A DNA stretch of 38,535 nucleotides from Porphyrobacter sp. TH134 (GTDB lineage Bacteria; Pseudomonadota; Alphaproteobacteria; Sphingomonadales; Sphingomonadaceae), in the NCBI RefSeq assembly GCF_002855495.1, contig NZ_PKRO01000030.1, positions 1 through 38,535 of the forward strand, in the 5' to 3' direction. Every line of letters starts with the position of its first letter. Within the stretch, counting starts at the first letter, position 1. Below are positions 1-8,605 of this stretch, one piece after another. The position numbers and the translations under genes are program-made. A model generated the notes under the pieces. That model saw nothing but the letters and a program-made list of their open reading frames with translations. It had not been told where the DNA came from and ran no database searches.

Positions 1-106
1 CCGGCGGCCCGGGGCTTGCGTCCGCGCCGCCCCCCCCCCCCCCCCCCGGGGCGGGGGCCCCCCCGTCCGGTGGGGGGCGGGGCGCGCGGCGTTCGCCCCT
101 CCACCC
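1..106. other. GC-only low-complexity stretch at window edge
   Basis: This stretch is almost entirely G and C, with a run of about 17 C near 31-47 followed by G- and C-homopolymer blocks. No reading frame, promoter or RNA structure can be supported here. It may be a damaged copy of the repeat that follows at 107-147, or a sequencing or assembly artefact at a contig edge. Its sequence should be treated as unreliable. Confidence 0.5.
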
Positions 107-147
107 CGACCCTGCGGGTCGCGGTCCCCCTCCCCTTGCAGGGGAGG
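107..147. repeat. REP-like double hairpin ending in the edd ribosome binding site
   Basis: Two short perfect hairpins lie in tandem. The first has CGACCC (107-112) pairing with GGGTCG (116-121) over a 3-base loop. The second has CCTCCCC (129-135) pairing with GGGGAGG (141-147) over TTGCA. The right arm of the second hairpin is also the Shine-Dalgarno of edd, 5 bases before its ATG. The C-rich then GGGGAGG layout resembles interspersed repeats I know to be common in sphingomonad genomes; copy number cannot be checked here. If the hairpin forms in mRNA it would mask the edd start. Confidence 0.5.
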
Positions 148-152
148 ATCGA

Positions 153-1955
153 ATGAACGACACCCTCCACAAGGTGACGCAGCGGGTGATCGAGCGATCG
201 AAGCCCACCCGCAGCGCCTATCTCGACCTCATCCGCCGCGAAGGCGACAATATGGGCGAGCGCAATGCGGTGTCGTGCTCGAACCTCGCCCACGCCTATG
301 CCGGCGCGCTGGACGATCAGGCGGCGCTGGTTTCGGGGCGCGGGGCGAATATCGGGATCGTCACCAGCTACAATGATATGCTGTCGGCCCACCAGCCCTA
401 TGGCCGTTACCCCGACCGGCTGAAGATCTACGCCCGCGAAATCGGCGCCACCGCGCAGGTCGCGGGCGGCACCCCGGCGATGTGCGACGGAGTGACGCAG
501 GGCGAAACGGGCATGGAGCTGTCGTTGTTCAGCCGCGACGTGATCGCGCTGTCGGCGGCGGTGGCTTTGAGCCACGCGATGTATGACGGCGCGCTGATGC
601 TCGGCATCTGCGACAAGATCGTCCCCGGATTGCTGATGGGTGCGCTGCGCTTCGGTCACCTGCCGACCATCTTCGTGCCCAGCGGCCCGATGCCGACCGG
701 TATCCCGAACAAGGAAAAGCAGCGCGTCCGCCAGCTCTATGCCGAAGGCAAGGCGACCCGCGCCGAACTCCTCGCCAGCGAGATGGCGAGCTACCACTCG
801 CCCGGCACCTGCACCTTCTTCGGCACGGCCAATTCGAACCAGATGATGATGGAGATGATGGGCCTGCACATTCCGGGCAGCGCCTTCATCCAGCCCGGCA
901 CGCAGTTGCGGCAGGCACTTGACCGTGAGGCGGTGCACCGCGTCGCGGCGCTGGGGCGCAAGGGTGACGATTACCGCCCGCTCGGCCTGTGTGTGGACGA
1001 GAAGGCGGTGATCAACGCGGCCGTCGGCCTGCTGGCCACCGGAGGCTCGACCAACCATGCGATCCACCTGCCCGCCATGGCGCGCGCGGCCGGGGTGATC
1101 TTCGACTGGGACGACCTTTCCGAACTATCCCACGCCGTCCCGCTGATCGCGCAGGTCTATCCCAATGGCTCGGGCGATGTGAACAACTTCCACAACGCCG
1201 GCGGCATGGGCTATGTCATTGGCGAACTGCTGGAGGCGGGTCTGGCTCACCCCGACATTCTCACCGTGGGACGCGGCGATTTCTCCGACTATGCCCGCGA
1301 ACCGGGGCTTGAGGGCGACGAACTCGTCTGGCGCGAGGTTGGCCCCAGCATGGACGACACCATGCTCCGCCCGGTCAGCAATCCCTTCAAGCCCGATGGC
1401 GGGATGCGGTTGCTGCAAGGCAACCTTGGGCGGGCGTGCTTCAAGACCTCGGCGGTCGACGAAAGCCGCTGGACGATCGAAGCGCCCTGCCGCGTGTTCG
1501 AGGATCAGGCGAGCGTCGCGGCCGCCTTCAAGGCTGGCGAGCTTGACCGCGATGTGGTCGTCGTCGTCCGCTTTCAGGGACCGCGCGCCAATGGGATGCC
1601 CGAACTCCACAAGCTGACCCCGGCGCTGGGCGTTTTGCAGGACCGCGGGTTCAAGGTCGCGCTGGTCACCGATGGCCGCATGTCGGGCGCGTCCGGCAAG
1701 GTGCCCGCCGCGATCCACTGCACCCCCGAAGCGCTTGGCGGCGGGCCACTGGCGCGGCTGCGCGATGGCGACATCGTGCGGGTCTGCGCGGTCACCGGCG
1801 ATCTCAACACCGATGCTGATCTGACGAACCGGGAACCTGCGCTCGATCCGATTGCAGACAGCGGGACGGGCCGTGAATTGTTCGGCATGATGCGCCGCTT
1901 CGCTGACGGAGCCGAACAAGGCGCGAGTGCGATGCTGGCAACCGGAGGAATGTAA
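153..1955 (+). CDS. edd: 6-phosphogluconate dehydratase (Entner-Doudoroff)
   Basis: Edd dehydrates 6-phosphogluconate to 2-keto-3-deoxy-6-phosphogluconate (KDPG), the first committed step of the Entner-Doudoroff pathway, in the cytosol. At 600 residues it matches the family length of about 600. It carries the IlvD/Edd features: MCDGVTQG and GICDKIVPG, plus [14 protein letters not shown], which supply the conserved cysteines of the iron-sulfur site, and a C-terminal [16 protein letters not shown] segment. The ATG at 153 follows a strong GGGGAGGA ribosome binding site. The eda gene begins 3 bases after its stop, so the two form an operon. Any zwf or pgl partner would lie upstream, outside the window. 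It would process glucose from both the sucrose and the putative sulfoquinovose loci. Confidence 0.97.
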   Translation: MNDTLHKVTQRVIERSKPTRSAYLDLIRREGDNMGERNAVSCSNLAHAYAGALDDQAALVSGRGANIGIVTSYNDMLSAHQPYGRYPDRLKIYAREIGATAQVAGGTPAMCDGVTQGETGMELSLFSRDVIALSAAVALSHAMYDGALMLGICDKIVPGLLMGALRFGHLPTIFVPSGPMPTGIPNKEKQRVRQLYAEGKATRAELLASEMASYHSPGTCTFFGTANSNQMMMEMMGLHIPGSAFIQPGTQLRQALDREAVHRVAALGRKGDDYRPLGLCVDEKAVINAAVGLLATGGSTNHAIHLPAMARAAGVIFDWDDLSELSHAVPLIAQVYPNGSGDVNNFHNAGGMGYVIGELLEAGLAHPDILTVGRGDFSDYAREPGLEGDELVWREVGPSMDDTMLRPVSNPFKPDGGMRLLQGNLGRACFKTSAVDESRWTIEAPCRVFEDQASVAAAFKAGELDRDVVVVVRFQGPRANGMPELHKLTPALGVLQDRGFKVALVTDGRMSGASGKVPAAIHCTPEALGGGPLARLRDGDIVRVCAVTGDLNTDADLTNREPALDPIADSGTGRELFGMMRRFADGAEQGASAMLATGGM

Positions 1956-1958
1956 ACC

Positions 1959-2567
1959 ATGACGATCGACACCATTATGCGCGTGGCCCCGGTCATTCCG
2001 GTCATCGTGATCGACGATGTCGCCCACGCTGTCCCGCTGGCCCAGGCGCTGGTGGCAGGCGGCCTCCGGGTGCTGGAAGTCACCTTGCGCACCCCCGCCG
2101 CTTTGCCTGCGATTGCCGCGATGAAGCAGGTGTCCGGCGCGATTGTCGGGGCAGGCACCGTCACCAACCAGCGCGAGCTTGACGCAGCGCTGGATGCGGG
2201 CGCCGAGTTCATCGTGTCGCCGGGCCTCACCGAACCGCTTGGCAAGGCCGCGATTGCGGCAGGCGTGCCCTTCCTCCCCGGCATTGCCAATGCGGGCGAT
2301 ATCATGCGCGGGCTGGATCTGGGGTTGGACCGGTTCAAGTTCTTTCCGGCGATGGCATCGGGCGGCCTTCCGACCTTGAAGGCGCTGTCCGGCCCGTTCA
2401 GCCAGTGCCGGTTTTGTCCCACCGGCGGGATCGTAAAGAACAATGCTGCCGAATGGCTCGCGTTCGATCCGATCTTGTGTGTCGGCGGCAGCTGGGTCGC
2501 ACCCCGCGGCGCGCCGGACACGGCCCTGATCGAACAGCTCGCGCGCGAGGCTTGCGCCCTTCGTTAG
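1959..2567 (+). CDS. eda: KDPG aldolase (Entner-Doudoroff)
   Basis: Eda splits KDPG into pyruvate and glyceraldehyde 3-phosphate. The 202-residue length is normal for this class I aldolase. Family signatures are visible in order: EVTLRTPAAL with the catalytic glutamate, GAGTV, SPGL, FKFFPA with the Schiff-base lysine, and PTGGI in the phosphate-binding region. The start lies 3 bases after the edd stop, preceded by GGAGGAATGTAAACC, so translation is probably coupled to edd. The gene converges on the fructokinase gene, with only 23 bases between the stops and no obvious terminator in that gap. Confidence 0.96.
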   Translation: MTIDTIMRVAPVIPVIVIDDVAHAVPLAQALVAGGLRVLEVTLRTPAALPAIAAMKQVSGAIVGAGTVTNQRELDAALDAGAEFIVSPGLTEPLGKAAIAAGVPFLPGIANAGDIMRGLDLGLDRFKFFPAMASGGLPTLKALSGPFSQCRFCPTGGIVKNNAAEWLAFDPILCVGGSWVAPRGAPDTALIEQLAREACALR

Positions 2568-2590
2568 GGGTTGCTCGCCAGCAGCCCGGC

Positions 2591-3451
2591 TCAGGCCTTT
2601 GCGGCAGCCTCGGCCAGCATCATGGCCCCGACAATCCCGGAATCGCCGCCCAGCCGCGGGCGGATGATCCGGTGGCGCGCGCTGCCGGGCAGGTAGCCTG
2701 CATCAAGCGCGCGGGCGCGGGCCGCCACCTGTTCGACCAGCCCTGCCGTTTGCGCCACGCCGCCGCCGATCACGATTTCCTCCACCGCCACGCTGGCGAA
2801 CAGCGTGTGGCAGGCCTGCGCGATGTAATCGGCAATAATGGCGTGGCCCGGATGATCGGCGGGCAATTGCGAAAGCGATGCGCCCCAGCGCGCAAGGATG
2901 GCCGGACCGCTGGCAAGGCCTTCGAGACAATCGCCGTGATGCGGGCAAATGCCGGCAAATTCGCGGTCTTGCGGATGCCGCCGCGGGAAGATGTGGCCGA
3001 CCTCGGGATGGGCGATGCCGTGCACCGGCTGGCCATCCAGCACCAACCCGCCGCCGATCCCGGTGCCGATGGTGAGATAAGCAAGGCTGCCGCCGATCGC
3101 GCCGGACGCGGCGTGTTCAGCCAGCGCTGCCCCGTTCACATCGGTATCGAAGCCAACGGGCGCGCCCAGTTCGCCGCCAAGATAGCCGGCAATATCGCAG
3201 TTCGCCCAGCCCGGTTTGGGGGTGGTCGTGATAAACCCCCAGCGCGGTGCGGTGCGATCAAGTTCGACCGGGCCAAAACTGCCGATGCCGATGGCCGCAA
3301 GGGCACCGTGTCCCGCCAGCCATTCTGCCGCTTCCGCCAATGTCGTCGCCGGATCGCGGGTGGCAATGGTATGGCGCGCGGTGATCCGGCCGGGCGACGG
3401 GCCGACCGCCAGCACGAACTTGGTCCCGCCCGCCTCGACCCCGCCCAACAT
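2591..3451 (-). CDS. ROK-family fructokinase
   Basis: This is a 286-residue sugar kinase of the ROK family, most likely ATP-dependent fructokinase acting on fructose released from sucrose. Visible features are the N-terminal phosphate loop GVEAGGTKF, the catalytic aspartate in DTDVNGAA (about D104), the GTGIGGG glycine-rich loop, and the ROK zinc site in which HPEVGH is followed by ICPHHGDCLEG (about H153, C169, H171, C175). An ATG at 3451 overlaps the stop of the GH68 gene as TGATG, which implies translational coupling; an upstream TTG at 3454 is less likely. The fructokinase call rests on the short bacterial ROK-fructokinase form (as in Zymomonas) and on the GH68 partner. Another hexose is possible. 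Confidence 0.85.
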   Translation of the reverse strand: MLGGVEAGGTKFVLAVGPSPGRITARHTIATRDPATTLAEAAEWLAGHGALAAIGIGSFGPVELDRTAPRWGFITTTPKPGWANCDIAGYLGGELGAPVGFDTDVNGAALAEHAASGAIGGSLAYLTIGTGIGGGLVLDGQPVHGIAHPEVGHIFPRRHPQDREFAGICPHHGDCLEGLASGPAILARWGASLSQLPADHPGHAIIADYIAQACHTLFASVAVEEIVIGGGVAQTAGLVEQVAARARALDAGYLPGSARHRIIRPRLGGDSGIVGAMMLAEAAAKA

Positions 3452-4533
3452 CAACCGGCAGCCTCAGGATCAAGCGCGAGCACCCGCGTGTGTTCACCCT
3501 CCAGCGCCAGCCGCAGCAGCGGCGCTGGCACCCCGCCAAAGCTGCCGTCGGGCATGACATCGACAAAACTGCACACGGTCAGCCCGGCATCGACAAACCA
3601 GCTATAGGTCTGCTGGGGGCGATCAGCCGGGTTGGCGAGCACCAGCCCAGTGCCGTTCAAAGGCCGCCAGGGGCCTGCCATGCTGTCTGCCACCATCCCG
3701 TACAGCCCCCCCGGCGCATGGCGCAGATCGGGCGCAAAGGTCGCGCTCTGCGTCGACCAGAAGGCGTAGTAGTGTTGGCCGTGAAACACCAGATGCGCCC
3801 GCTCCAGCTCGTTATTCACGCCCTCTGCATGGAGGCAAGGCGGGGACAAGACCCACCCCGAAGCGGCCTTGCGCGCGATGCCGAACGCGCCGTTAAACGC
3901 GCTGTCAGAACCGGCGAGCGATGCGGTGAAGGCGAGGTATTCGGCGCCATCGGCAGGATCGCGGAAATAGGCCGGATCGCGGAAGGCCTTGATCGTGCCG
4001 GGTGCGCCTTCGTGGGCGTCGGCGGGCATGTAATGCGGGCCATAGCCGGTCACCAGCGGTGCCGGAGGCGACCAGTCGGCAGGCCAGCCATCCGCGCCCA
4101 GCCGCGCACTGGCTGACCACAATTCCTGCTGGTAGCCGCCCGCCCGCTCAGCGGTGCCCGCGGCGGTGAAGAACAGCGTGAGGACGCCGTCATCAAGCAA
4201 CGCGCAGCCTGCCCATTCGCGTTCATAGGGCACATCGAAATCGGGCAAGACCGGGCCGAGATCGTGCCAACCGCCGCGTCGTTCGATCCAGTGGATCTTC
4301 GCCTCGAAATGGCGCAGCGCCGGATCACCGCGGTCAGGCGCGGTCAGCGCCATCCACAGCTCGCGTCCTGCCAGCGGGGCAAGCCGGCCCTGCGCATCCT
4401 GCACCGGCCACATGTCCCAATACAGCCGGGCCGAATCGAGGCCAGACCGGTCAGCCGTTGTCACCGCCGGTATCAGCACAGCGGCCGCCGGATCAATCCG
4501 GCGCACGTGTTCGGCTCTCCAGGCGCTCGTCAT
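3451..4533 (-). CDS. GH68 beta-fructofuranosidase, apparently cytosolic
   Basis: This is a glycoside hydrolase family 68 enzyme (levansucrase, inulosucrase, invertase family) that attacks the fructosyl bond of sucrose. The retaining GH68 triad is readable: nucleophile D40 in YWDMWPVQD, transition-state stabiliser D186 in FRDP, and acid/base E244 in NELERAH. The protein is 360 residues, shorter than the secreted levansucrases (over 400), and has no signal peptide. With a TonB receptor, a sugar transporter and fructokinase nearby, it probably hydrolyses imported sucrose in the cytosol instead of making extracellular levan. The ATG at 4533 has only a weak ribosome binding site. It lies about 30 bases after a terminator-like hairpin behind the receptor gene. 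Confidence 0.85.
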   Translation of the reverse strand: MTSAWRAEHVRRIDPAAAVLIPAVTTADRSGLDSARLYWDMWPVQDAQGRLAPLAGRELWMALTAPDRGDPALRHFEAKIHWIERRGGWHDLGPVLPDFDVPYEREWAGCALLDDGVLTLFFTAAGTAERAGGYQQELWSASARLGADGWPADWSPPAPLVTGYGPHYMPADAHEGAPGTIKAFRDPAYFRDPADGAEYLAFTASLAGSDSAFNGAFGIARKAASGWVLSPPCLHAEGVNNELERAHLVFHGQHYYAFWSTQSATFAPDLRHAPGGLYGMVADSMAGPWRPLNGTGLVLANPADRPQQTYSWFVDAGLTVCSFVDVMPDGSFGGVPAPLLRLALEGEHTRVLALDPEAAG

Positions 4534-4561
4534 GGCAGAAATCTATCCCTTGTCATGATGC

Positions 4562-4614
4562 ACAAAAACAGGCTGGCCGCCAAAGGGAGGGGGGGAGGTG
4601 CGGCGGCCAGCCTG
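4562..4614 (-). terminator. Rho-independent terminator behind the TonB receptor
   Basis: A perfect 13-bp inverted repeat (4569-4581 with 4602-4614) encloses a 20-base purine-rich loop. Read on the minus strand, the stem is followed by TTTTTGTG, the U-tract expected of an intrinsic terminator for the receptor gene that ends at 4632. Only about 30 bases separate it from the GH68 start and no separate promoter is evident there. It may therefore act as a partial terminator that lowers, without abolishing, transcription into the GH68-fructokinase pair. Confidence 0.75.
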
Positions 4615-4631
4615 CATGCTTCGGTCAGGTT

Positions 4632-7097
4632 CTAGAAATCGAACCGGACCGATGCGAGCACTGTCCGCCCGGCAATCGAGCGTGCCCGCACAATGCCATT
4701 GGCGGGAATCGAACCTTCTTCAGCCTCGGTAAAGCCGGTGCTGTTGAACAGGTTCTGCGCGTTCAACCCCAGTTCGACCCGATCGATCGGACGGAAGGCG
4801 AGGAAGGCGTTCACCTGCGCAAAGGCGGGCAGGATCAGATCATTATTGTCCTGCGTGAAGCTTTCGGACGTGCCGACGACATTGGCCCCCAGCGTGAACT
4901 GGTCGGCGTCATACTGCGCGGTGGCCTGATAGACGAAGTCTGCCTGACGGCGCGGGGTGTTGCCGATGAAGGCGGCTCGGCCGGGGTCGGTGTCCTTGAT
5001 CTCGGCATCGGTCCAGGTCGCGCCAGCCGACAGCGAGAACGGTCCCGTGCGGTATGAACCTTCCAGTTCGATCCCGTAGGCTTCGTAATCGTTGTTGAAG
5101 ACGCGGTTGGGCAGTTCGATGTTGTTTTCGTTGGTCTTGGCAAAGAACCCGGTGGCATAAAGCGCCACGCCGCCCGACTGGTATTTTACGCCTGCTTCAA
5201 GCTGATCGACGGTGGCGATCACGCCCGAATCCCCGCCCGGCAGGCCACCGGTCTGCGCGCTGACCGCAGGGCTGAACAGCGAACGGTCAGCCGTGTGGCG
5301 GCCGCCCTGACTGTAGCGGGCGAAGATCCCCAGATCATCGGTGACGAGGTAGTTGGCCCCCAGCGAGAAGCTGAAGTAATCGTAGGTGTAGTTCACCGGG
5401 CGGGCATTGCCGAGCGGCAGGATCGCGGTCTGCGCCTCAGCCGGGTTGATTGCGCCATTGCCATCAAAATCGAAGCTGCCGATCCCGACGCCGAAGCCGC
5501 TGTCCGACCCCGTGATGGTCCCGCTGGCATCGCCGAAGTCGTACCGGATCGAGGCATCAAGCGTCAGCTGGCCTGTCTGCACCGAAAGCGAGGCGAAGGG
5601 CGCATAGGTGCTGTAATCGACATCATAGCTGCGGCGGCAGCAATTGCCGAAGAAGTTGGCGCTGTAGGCCGCTGTGCCGTTTTGCGTGACGGTCTGTCCG
5701 GCTGCATTGCGGATGTCGACCAGCACCGCCTGCCCATCGCCGGCAACCGTCTGCACATGGCTGGTCCACAGCCAGTCGGTATCGACCGTTTGGCGCGAAA
5801 GGTAGAAGCCGGTGGTGAAGTTGGCTGTCCCGCTGCCGAAGTCGAACTGCTTGTTGACGCGGAAATCATTGGTGACGTTGTCGAGGCTGTTCAGCCGGAC
5901 ATTGAACACCACGACATTGGCCAGCAGGCCGTTGCCGCCGATGGTCGCCGGGGTGGCGACCTGACCGGAATTGGGGCCGCTGGCAAAGACGATGCTCGAC
6001 CCTGCCCCGCCTATGCCGTTGGCAATGGTCTGCGCTGCGCCGGCTTCTGCCGGGAAAGGCGAGAGGAAGCCGCCCGAATTGTCCGAAAAGCGGAAGCGGT
6101 TGGTCAGCGTCCAGCCGCTGCCCACGTCGAACTCGCTTTCAATCCCGAACGCCTTGGACTGAACCGACAGGCCATCGCGGAAATCGAAGCTGGTGGGATT
6201 GTTGTTCCCGTCAAGCGTGCGCACCGGGGTGAGGAACGGGCTGTAAAGCGAATCGGTGCGCGGATCGAAGCCGGCAATCGCCTGATAATCAGGATTGCCG
6301 CCCGTGCCCGTCACCCGCACCGGCTGGGGCAGGATGGTGGGGGTGCGGTCATCGAGATACTTGGCCGAAAAGCGGATATAGCCGCTGTCAAATTCCTTGG
6401 TGATGTTGGCCTTGATCTGGCCGCCGTCATAGCCGTTATAGCCGATATCGCGCGGGCCTTCGCCGGTGCGATAGAAGCCGCCGACGTGGAAATAGAGGTC
6501 ATCGGCGAGCGGCGCGCCGTAATCGAAATCGAGCCGGTAGCTTTCGAAATCGAGACCGACGCTGCCCTGGATCGCGCCGCCTTCCTGCTCGCCGGTCTTG
6601 GAGATGAAGTTGATCACCGCGCCCGGCGCGTTGGAGGCAAAGGTCGAGGCCGAACCGCCGCGCACCGCTTCGACGCGGGCGACCGAACGATCGGCGCGCA
6701 GGAAGTTGTCGGCATTGCCGAACACGATATCGCCGAATTCGAGGATCGGCAGGCCATCTTCCTGAAGCTGGACATAACGCCCGCCCCCGGTGGAAACGGG
6801 AATACCGCGCACTGCGATATTGGCGTTGCCTTCCCCACCCGAAGCTTCGGAACGGATGCCGGGGATCTGGCGGATAAGGTCTGCGGCCGAGGGCGCTGCA
6901 AGGTTGGTGATCGCTTCAGCGCCGATCGTGCTGACCGAAACGGAACTTTCGATCCGGTTCTGCCCGCGAGCAACGGCGGTGACGATGATTTCTTCGCCTT
7001 CAGCGGCCGAATCAGTGGCGGCATCCTGCGCGAGCGCGGGGGCGGCCATCAACACGGGGAAAGCGACACTGGCGCAAAGCGCGAAACGCAATTTCAT
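4632..7097 (-). CDS. TonB-dependent outer-membrane receptor, probably for sucrose
   Basis: This is an 821-residue TonB-dependent receptor. It starts with a signal peptide (MKLRFALCASVAFPVLMAAPALAQ), then a TonB box EEIIVTAV, a plug domain (about residues 50-160: SAADLIRQIPGIR, NIAVRGIP, VEAVRGGSASTF, GAVINFISKTG) and a long beta-barrel ending in the terminal aromatic VRFDF that marks outer-membrane insertion. The frame is open further upstream, but the ATG at 7097 with GAGGAGAA and the signal peptide fix the start. Two LacI-type operators lie 60-100 bases upstream, shared with a divergent sugar transporter. With GH68 and fructokinase downstream, sucrose or a small fructoside is the likely substrate. 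This is inferred from context, because receptor sequence alone does not give the ligand. Confidence 0.88.
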   Translation of the reverse strand: MKLRFALCASVAFPVLMAAPALAQDAATDSAAEGEEIIVTAVARGQNRIESSVSVSTIGAEAITNLAAPSAADLIRQIPGIRSEASGGEGNANIAVRGIPVSTGGGRYVQLQEDGLPILEFGDIVFGNADNFLRADRSVARVEAVRGGSASTFASNAPGAVINFISKTGEQEGGAIQGSVGLDFESYRLDFDYGAPLADDLYFHVGGFYRTGEGPRDIGYNGYDGGQIKANITKEFDSGYIRFSAKYLDDRTPTILPQPVRVTGTGGNPDYQAIAGFDPRTDSLYSPFLTPVRTLDGNNNPTSFDFRDGLSVQSKAFGIESEFDVGSGWTLTNRFRFSDNSGGFLSPFPAEAGAAQTIANGIGGAGSSIVFASGPNSGQVATPATIGGNGLLANVVVFNVRLNSLDNVTNDFRVNKQFDFGSGTANFTTGFYLSRQTVDTDWLWTSHVQTVAGDGQAVLVDIRNAAGQTVTQNGTAAYSANFFGNCCRRSYDVDYSTYAPFASLSVQTGQLTLDASIRYDFGDASGTITGSDSGFGVGIGSFDFDGNGAINPAEAQTAILPLGNARPVNYTYDYFSFSLGANYLVTDDLGIFARYSQGGRHTADRSLFSPAVSAQTGGLPGGDSGVIATVDQLEAGVKYQSGGVALYATGFFAKTNENNIELPNRVFNNDYEAYGIELEGSYRTGPFSLSAGATWTDAEIKDTDPGRAAFIGNTPRRQADFVYQATAQYDADQFTLGANVVGTSESFTQDNNDLILPAFAQVNAFLAFRPIDRVELGLNAQNLFNSTGFTEAEEGSIPANGIVRARSIAGRTVLASVRFDF

Positions 7098-7157
7098 GGC
7101 TGTTCTCCTCTCAGGTTCGCGCTTCTGCGGCGCTGACAGCATGCGGCCTAATCGTCC

Positions 7158-7172
7158 TGCAAACGATTGCAA
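7158..7172. promoter_or_regulatory. LacI-family operator 1
   Basis: TGCAAACGATTGCAA is a near-perfect palindrome (TGCAA, 4-base centre, TTGCA) of the type bound by LacI/GalR-family repressors. It sits in the divergent region between the TonB receptor (start 7097) and the transporter (start 7275). Its centre is 24 bp from that of the second site, a little over two helical turns. The LacI regulator encoded at 8606 is the obvious candidate to bind it. Confidence 0.75.
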
Positions 7173-7180
7173 CAAGATTT

Positions 7181-7196
7181 TTGCAATCGTTTGCAA
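7181..7196. promoter_or_regulatory. LacI-family operator 2
   Basis: TTGCAATCGTTTGCAA is a 16-bp palindrome with TTGCAA and TTGCAA arms around TCGT. It is the same site as operator 1 read from the other strand. A good -10-like TATAAG at 7237-7242 lies between this site and the transporter gene and would start transcription close to 7249; no convincing -35 could be paired with it. Confidence 0.75.
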
Positions 7197-7274
7197 GTCA
7201 CGCCGAATCATGTCACTTCTTGGCCACAGCGCAGGATATAAGGCGCAAGGTACGGGACTGGGATGAGGCATCAT

Positions 7275-8603
7275 ATGTCGGAAAAGCCGCGGCTTTCACT
7301 GCCGAGAATCATTGAAATGAACATTGGCTTTTTCGGCCTCCAGTTCAGTTTCGGGCTGCAACAGGCCAATATGGGGCCGATTTACGGCTTCCTGGGTGCG
7401 GACGAGGCATCGATGCCGCTGTTGTGGCTGGCAGGGCCAATGACCGGCCTCATCATCCAACCGATTGTCGGCGCGATGAGCGACCGCACGAACACCCGCC
7501 TTGGCCGCCGCACCCCCTATTTTCTGATCGGCGCTATCATCTGCACGCTGGGCCTGCTGGCCATGCCCTATTCGAGCGCACTGTGGATGGCAGCCTCGCT
7601 CCTGTGGATTCTGGACGCGGGCAACAACATTACGATGGAGCCCTACCGCGCCTATGTGGCCGACCGGCTGGCGCCCGACCAACGCTCCACCGGGTTCCTG
7701 ACCCAAAGCGCCTTTACCGGGCTTGCGCAAACGCTGTCCTATCTGGCCCCCAGCCTGCTGACCGCGTTTGTGGCGCGCGATGTGCTTGATGCCAATGGCA
7801 TCCCGGTGATCGTGCGGATCGCCTTCATCATCGGCGCAATCCTGTCGATCTCGACCATCGTGTGGTCGGTGTGGCGGGTGCGTGAATTGCCGCTGACCCC
7901 GGAGGAGGAGGCTGACCTCATCGCCAAGCCGCTGACCGCGCGGGCCACCTTTGCCGAAATCGCCGCGGCAATCCGCGAAATGCCGCGCCCGATGCGCCAG
8001 CTGGCAGGCGCGATGCTGTGCCAGTGGTATGCGATGTTTGCCTATTGGCAATACATCACCTTTGCGGTTGGCCGCAGCATCTATGGCACCAGCGATCCGG
8101 CGAGCGCCCTGTTCCGCGAAGCAACCCTGACCACCCAGCAGGCCGGCGCGCTGTATAACTTCATCGCCTTCCTCGGCGCGCTGGTGCTGATTCCGGTGGT
8201 ACGGCGCTTTGGCGCGCGCCATGTCCACGCCGTGTGCCTTGCCGCGTCCGGCGCGGCGATGCTGATGATTCCGGGCGCTGCGACCCCTGCCGCGCTGTTC
8301 GTACTGATGCTGGGAATCGGCATCGGCTGGGCGGGGATGATGGGGAACACTTACGTGATGCTCGCCGATTGTATCCCCCCGGCGCGCAACGGCATTTACA
8401 TGGGCATCTTCAATCTGTTCATCGTCATTCCGATGCTGATCCAGACGCTCACCATGCCGCTGATCTACCGACCGCTGCTGGGCGGCGATCCGCGCCATGT
8501 GCTGATGCTGGGTGGAGCCTTGATGCTGGCAGGCGCTCTGGCTACGCTGCTGGTGGATGCGGGGCACAGGCAACCGCGCACGCAAGGGCTGGCGACAAGC
8601 TGA
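7275..8603 (+). CDS. MFS sugar transporter, SUT/GPH-like (probable sucrose importer)
   Basis: This is a 12-TM inner-membrane transporter of about 442 residues in the glycoside-pentoside-hexuronide / SLC45 sucrose-transporter group. The diagnostic loop between TM2 and TM3 reads SDRTNTRLGRRTPYF, as in plant and bacterial sucrose symporters. Probable role: proton- or cation-coupled import of sucrose from the periplasm after the TonB receptor. Two in-frame ATGs exist. The one at 7275 is preferred because GATGAGG lies 6 bases before it, whereas 7263 has a poor site. The gene ends 2 bases before the LacI regulator, so both are co-transcribed. Substrate is inferred from family and neighbours. Confidence 0.87.
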   Translation: MSEKPRLSLPRIIEMNIGFFGLQFSFGLQQANMGPIYGFLGADEASMPLLWLAGPMTGLIIQPIVGAMSDRTNTRLGRRTPYFLIGAIICTLGLLAMPYSSALWMAASLLWILDAGNNITMEPYRAYVADRLAPDQRSTGFLTQSAFTGLAQTLSYLAPSLLTAFVARDVLDANGIPVIVRIAFIIGAILSISTIVWSVWRVRELPLTPEEEADLIAKPLTARATFAEIAAAIREMPRPMRQLAGAMLCQWYAMFAYWQYITFAVGRSIYGTSDPASALFREATLTTQQAGALYNFIAFLGALVLIPVVRRFGARHVHAVCLAASGAAMLMIPGAATPAALFVLMLGIGIGWAGMMGNTYVMLADCIPPARNGIYMGIFNLFIVIPMLIQTLTMPLIYRPLLGGDPRHVLMLGGALMLAGALATLLVDAGHRQPRTQGLATS

Positions 8604-8605
8604 CA

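Noticed and set aside
31..58. Poly-C tract as a phase-variable promoter element
   Set aside because: It sits in a stretch made almost only of G and C at the window edge, with no promoter nearby. An artefact is more likely.
5295..7136. 613-codon open frame on the plus strand
   Set aside because: It lies antisense to the TonB receptor, whose domains are complete. Its translation has no recognisable motif and is the usual shadow frame of GC-rich coding DNA.
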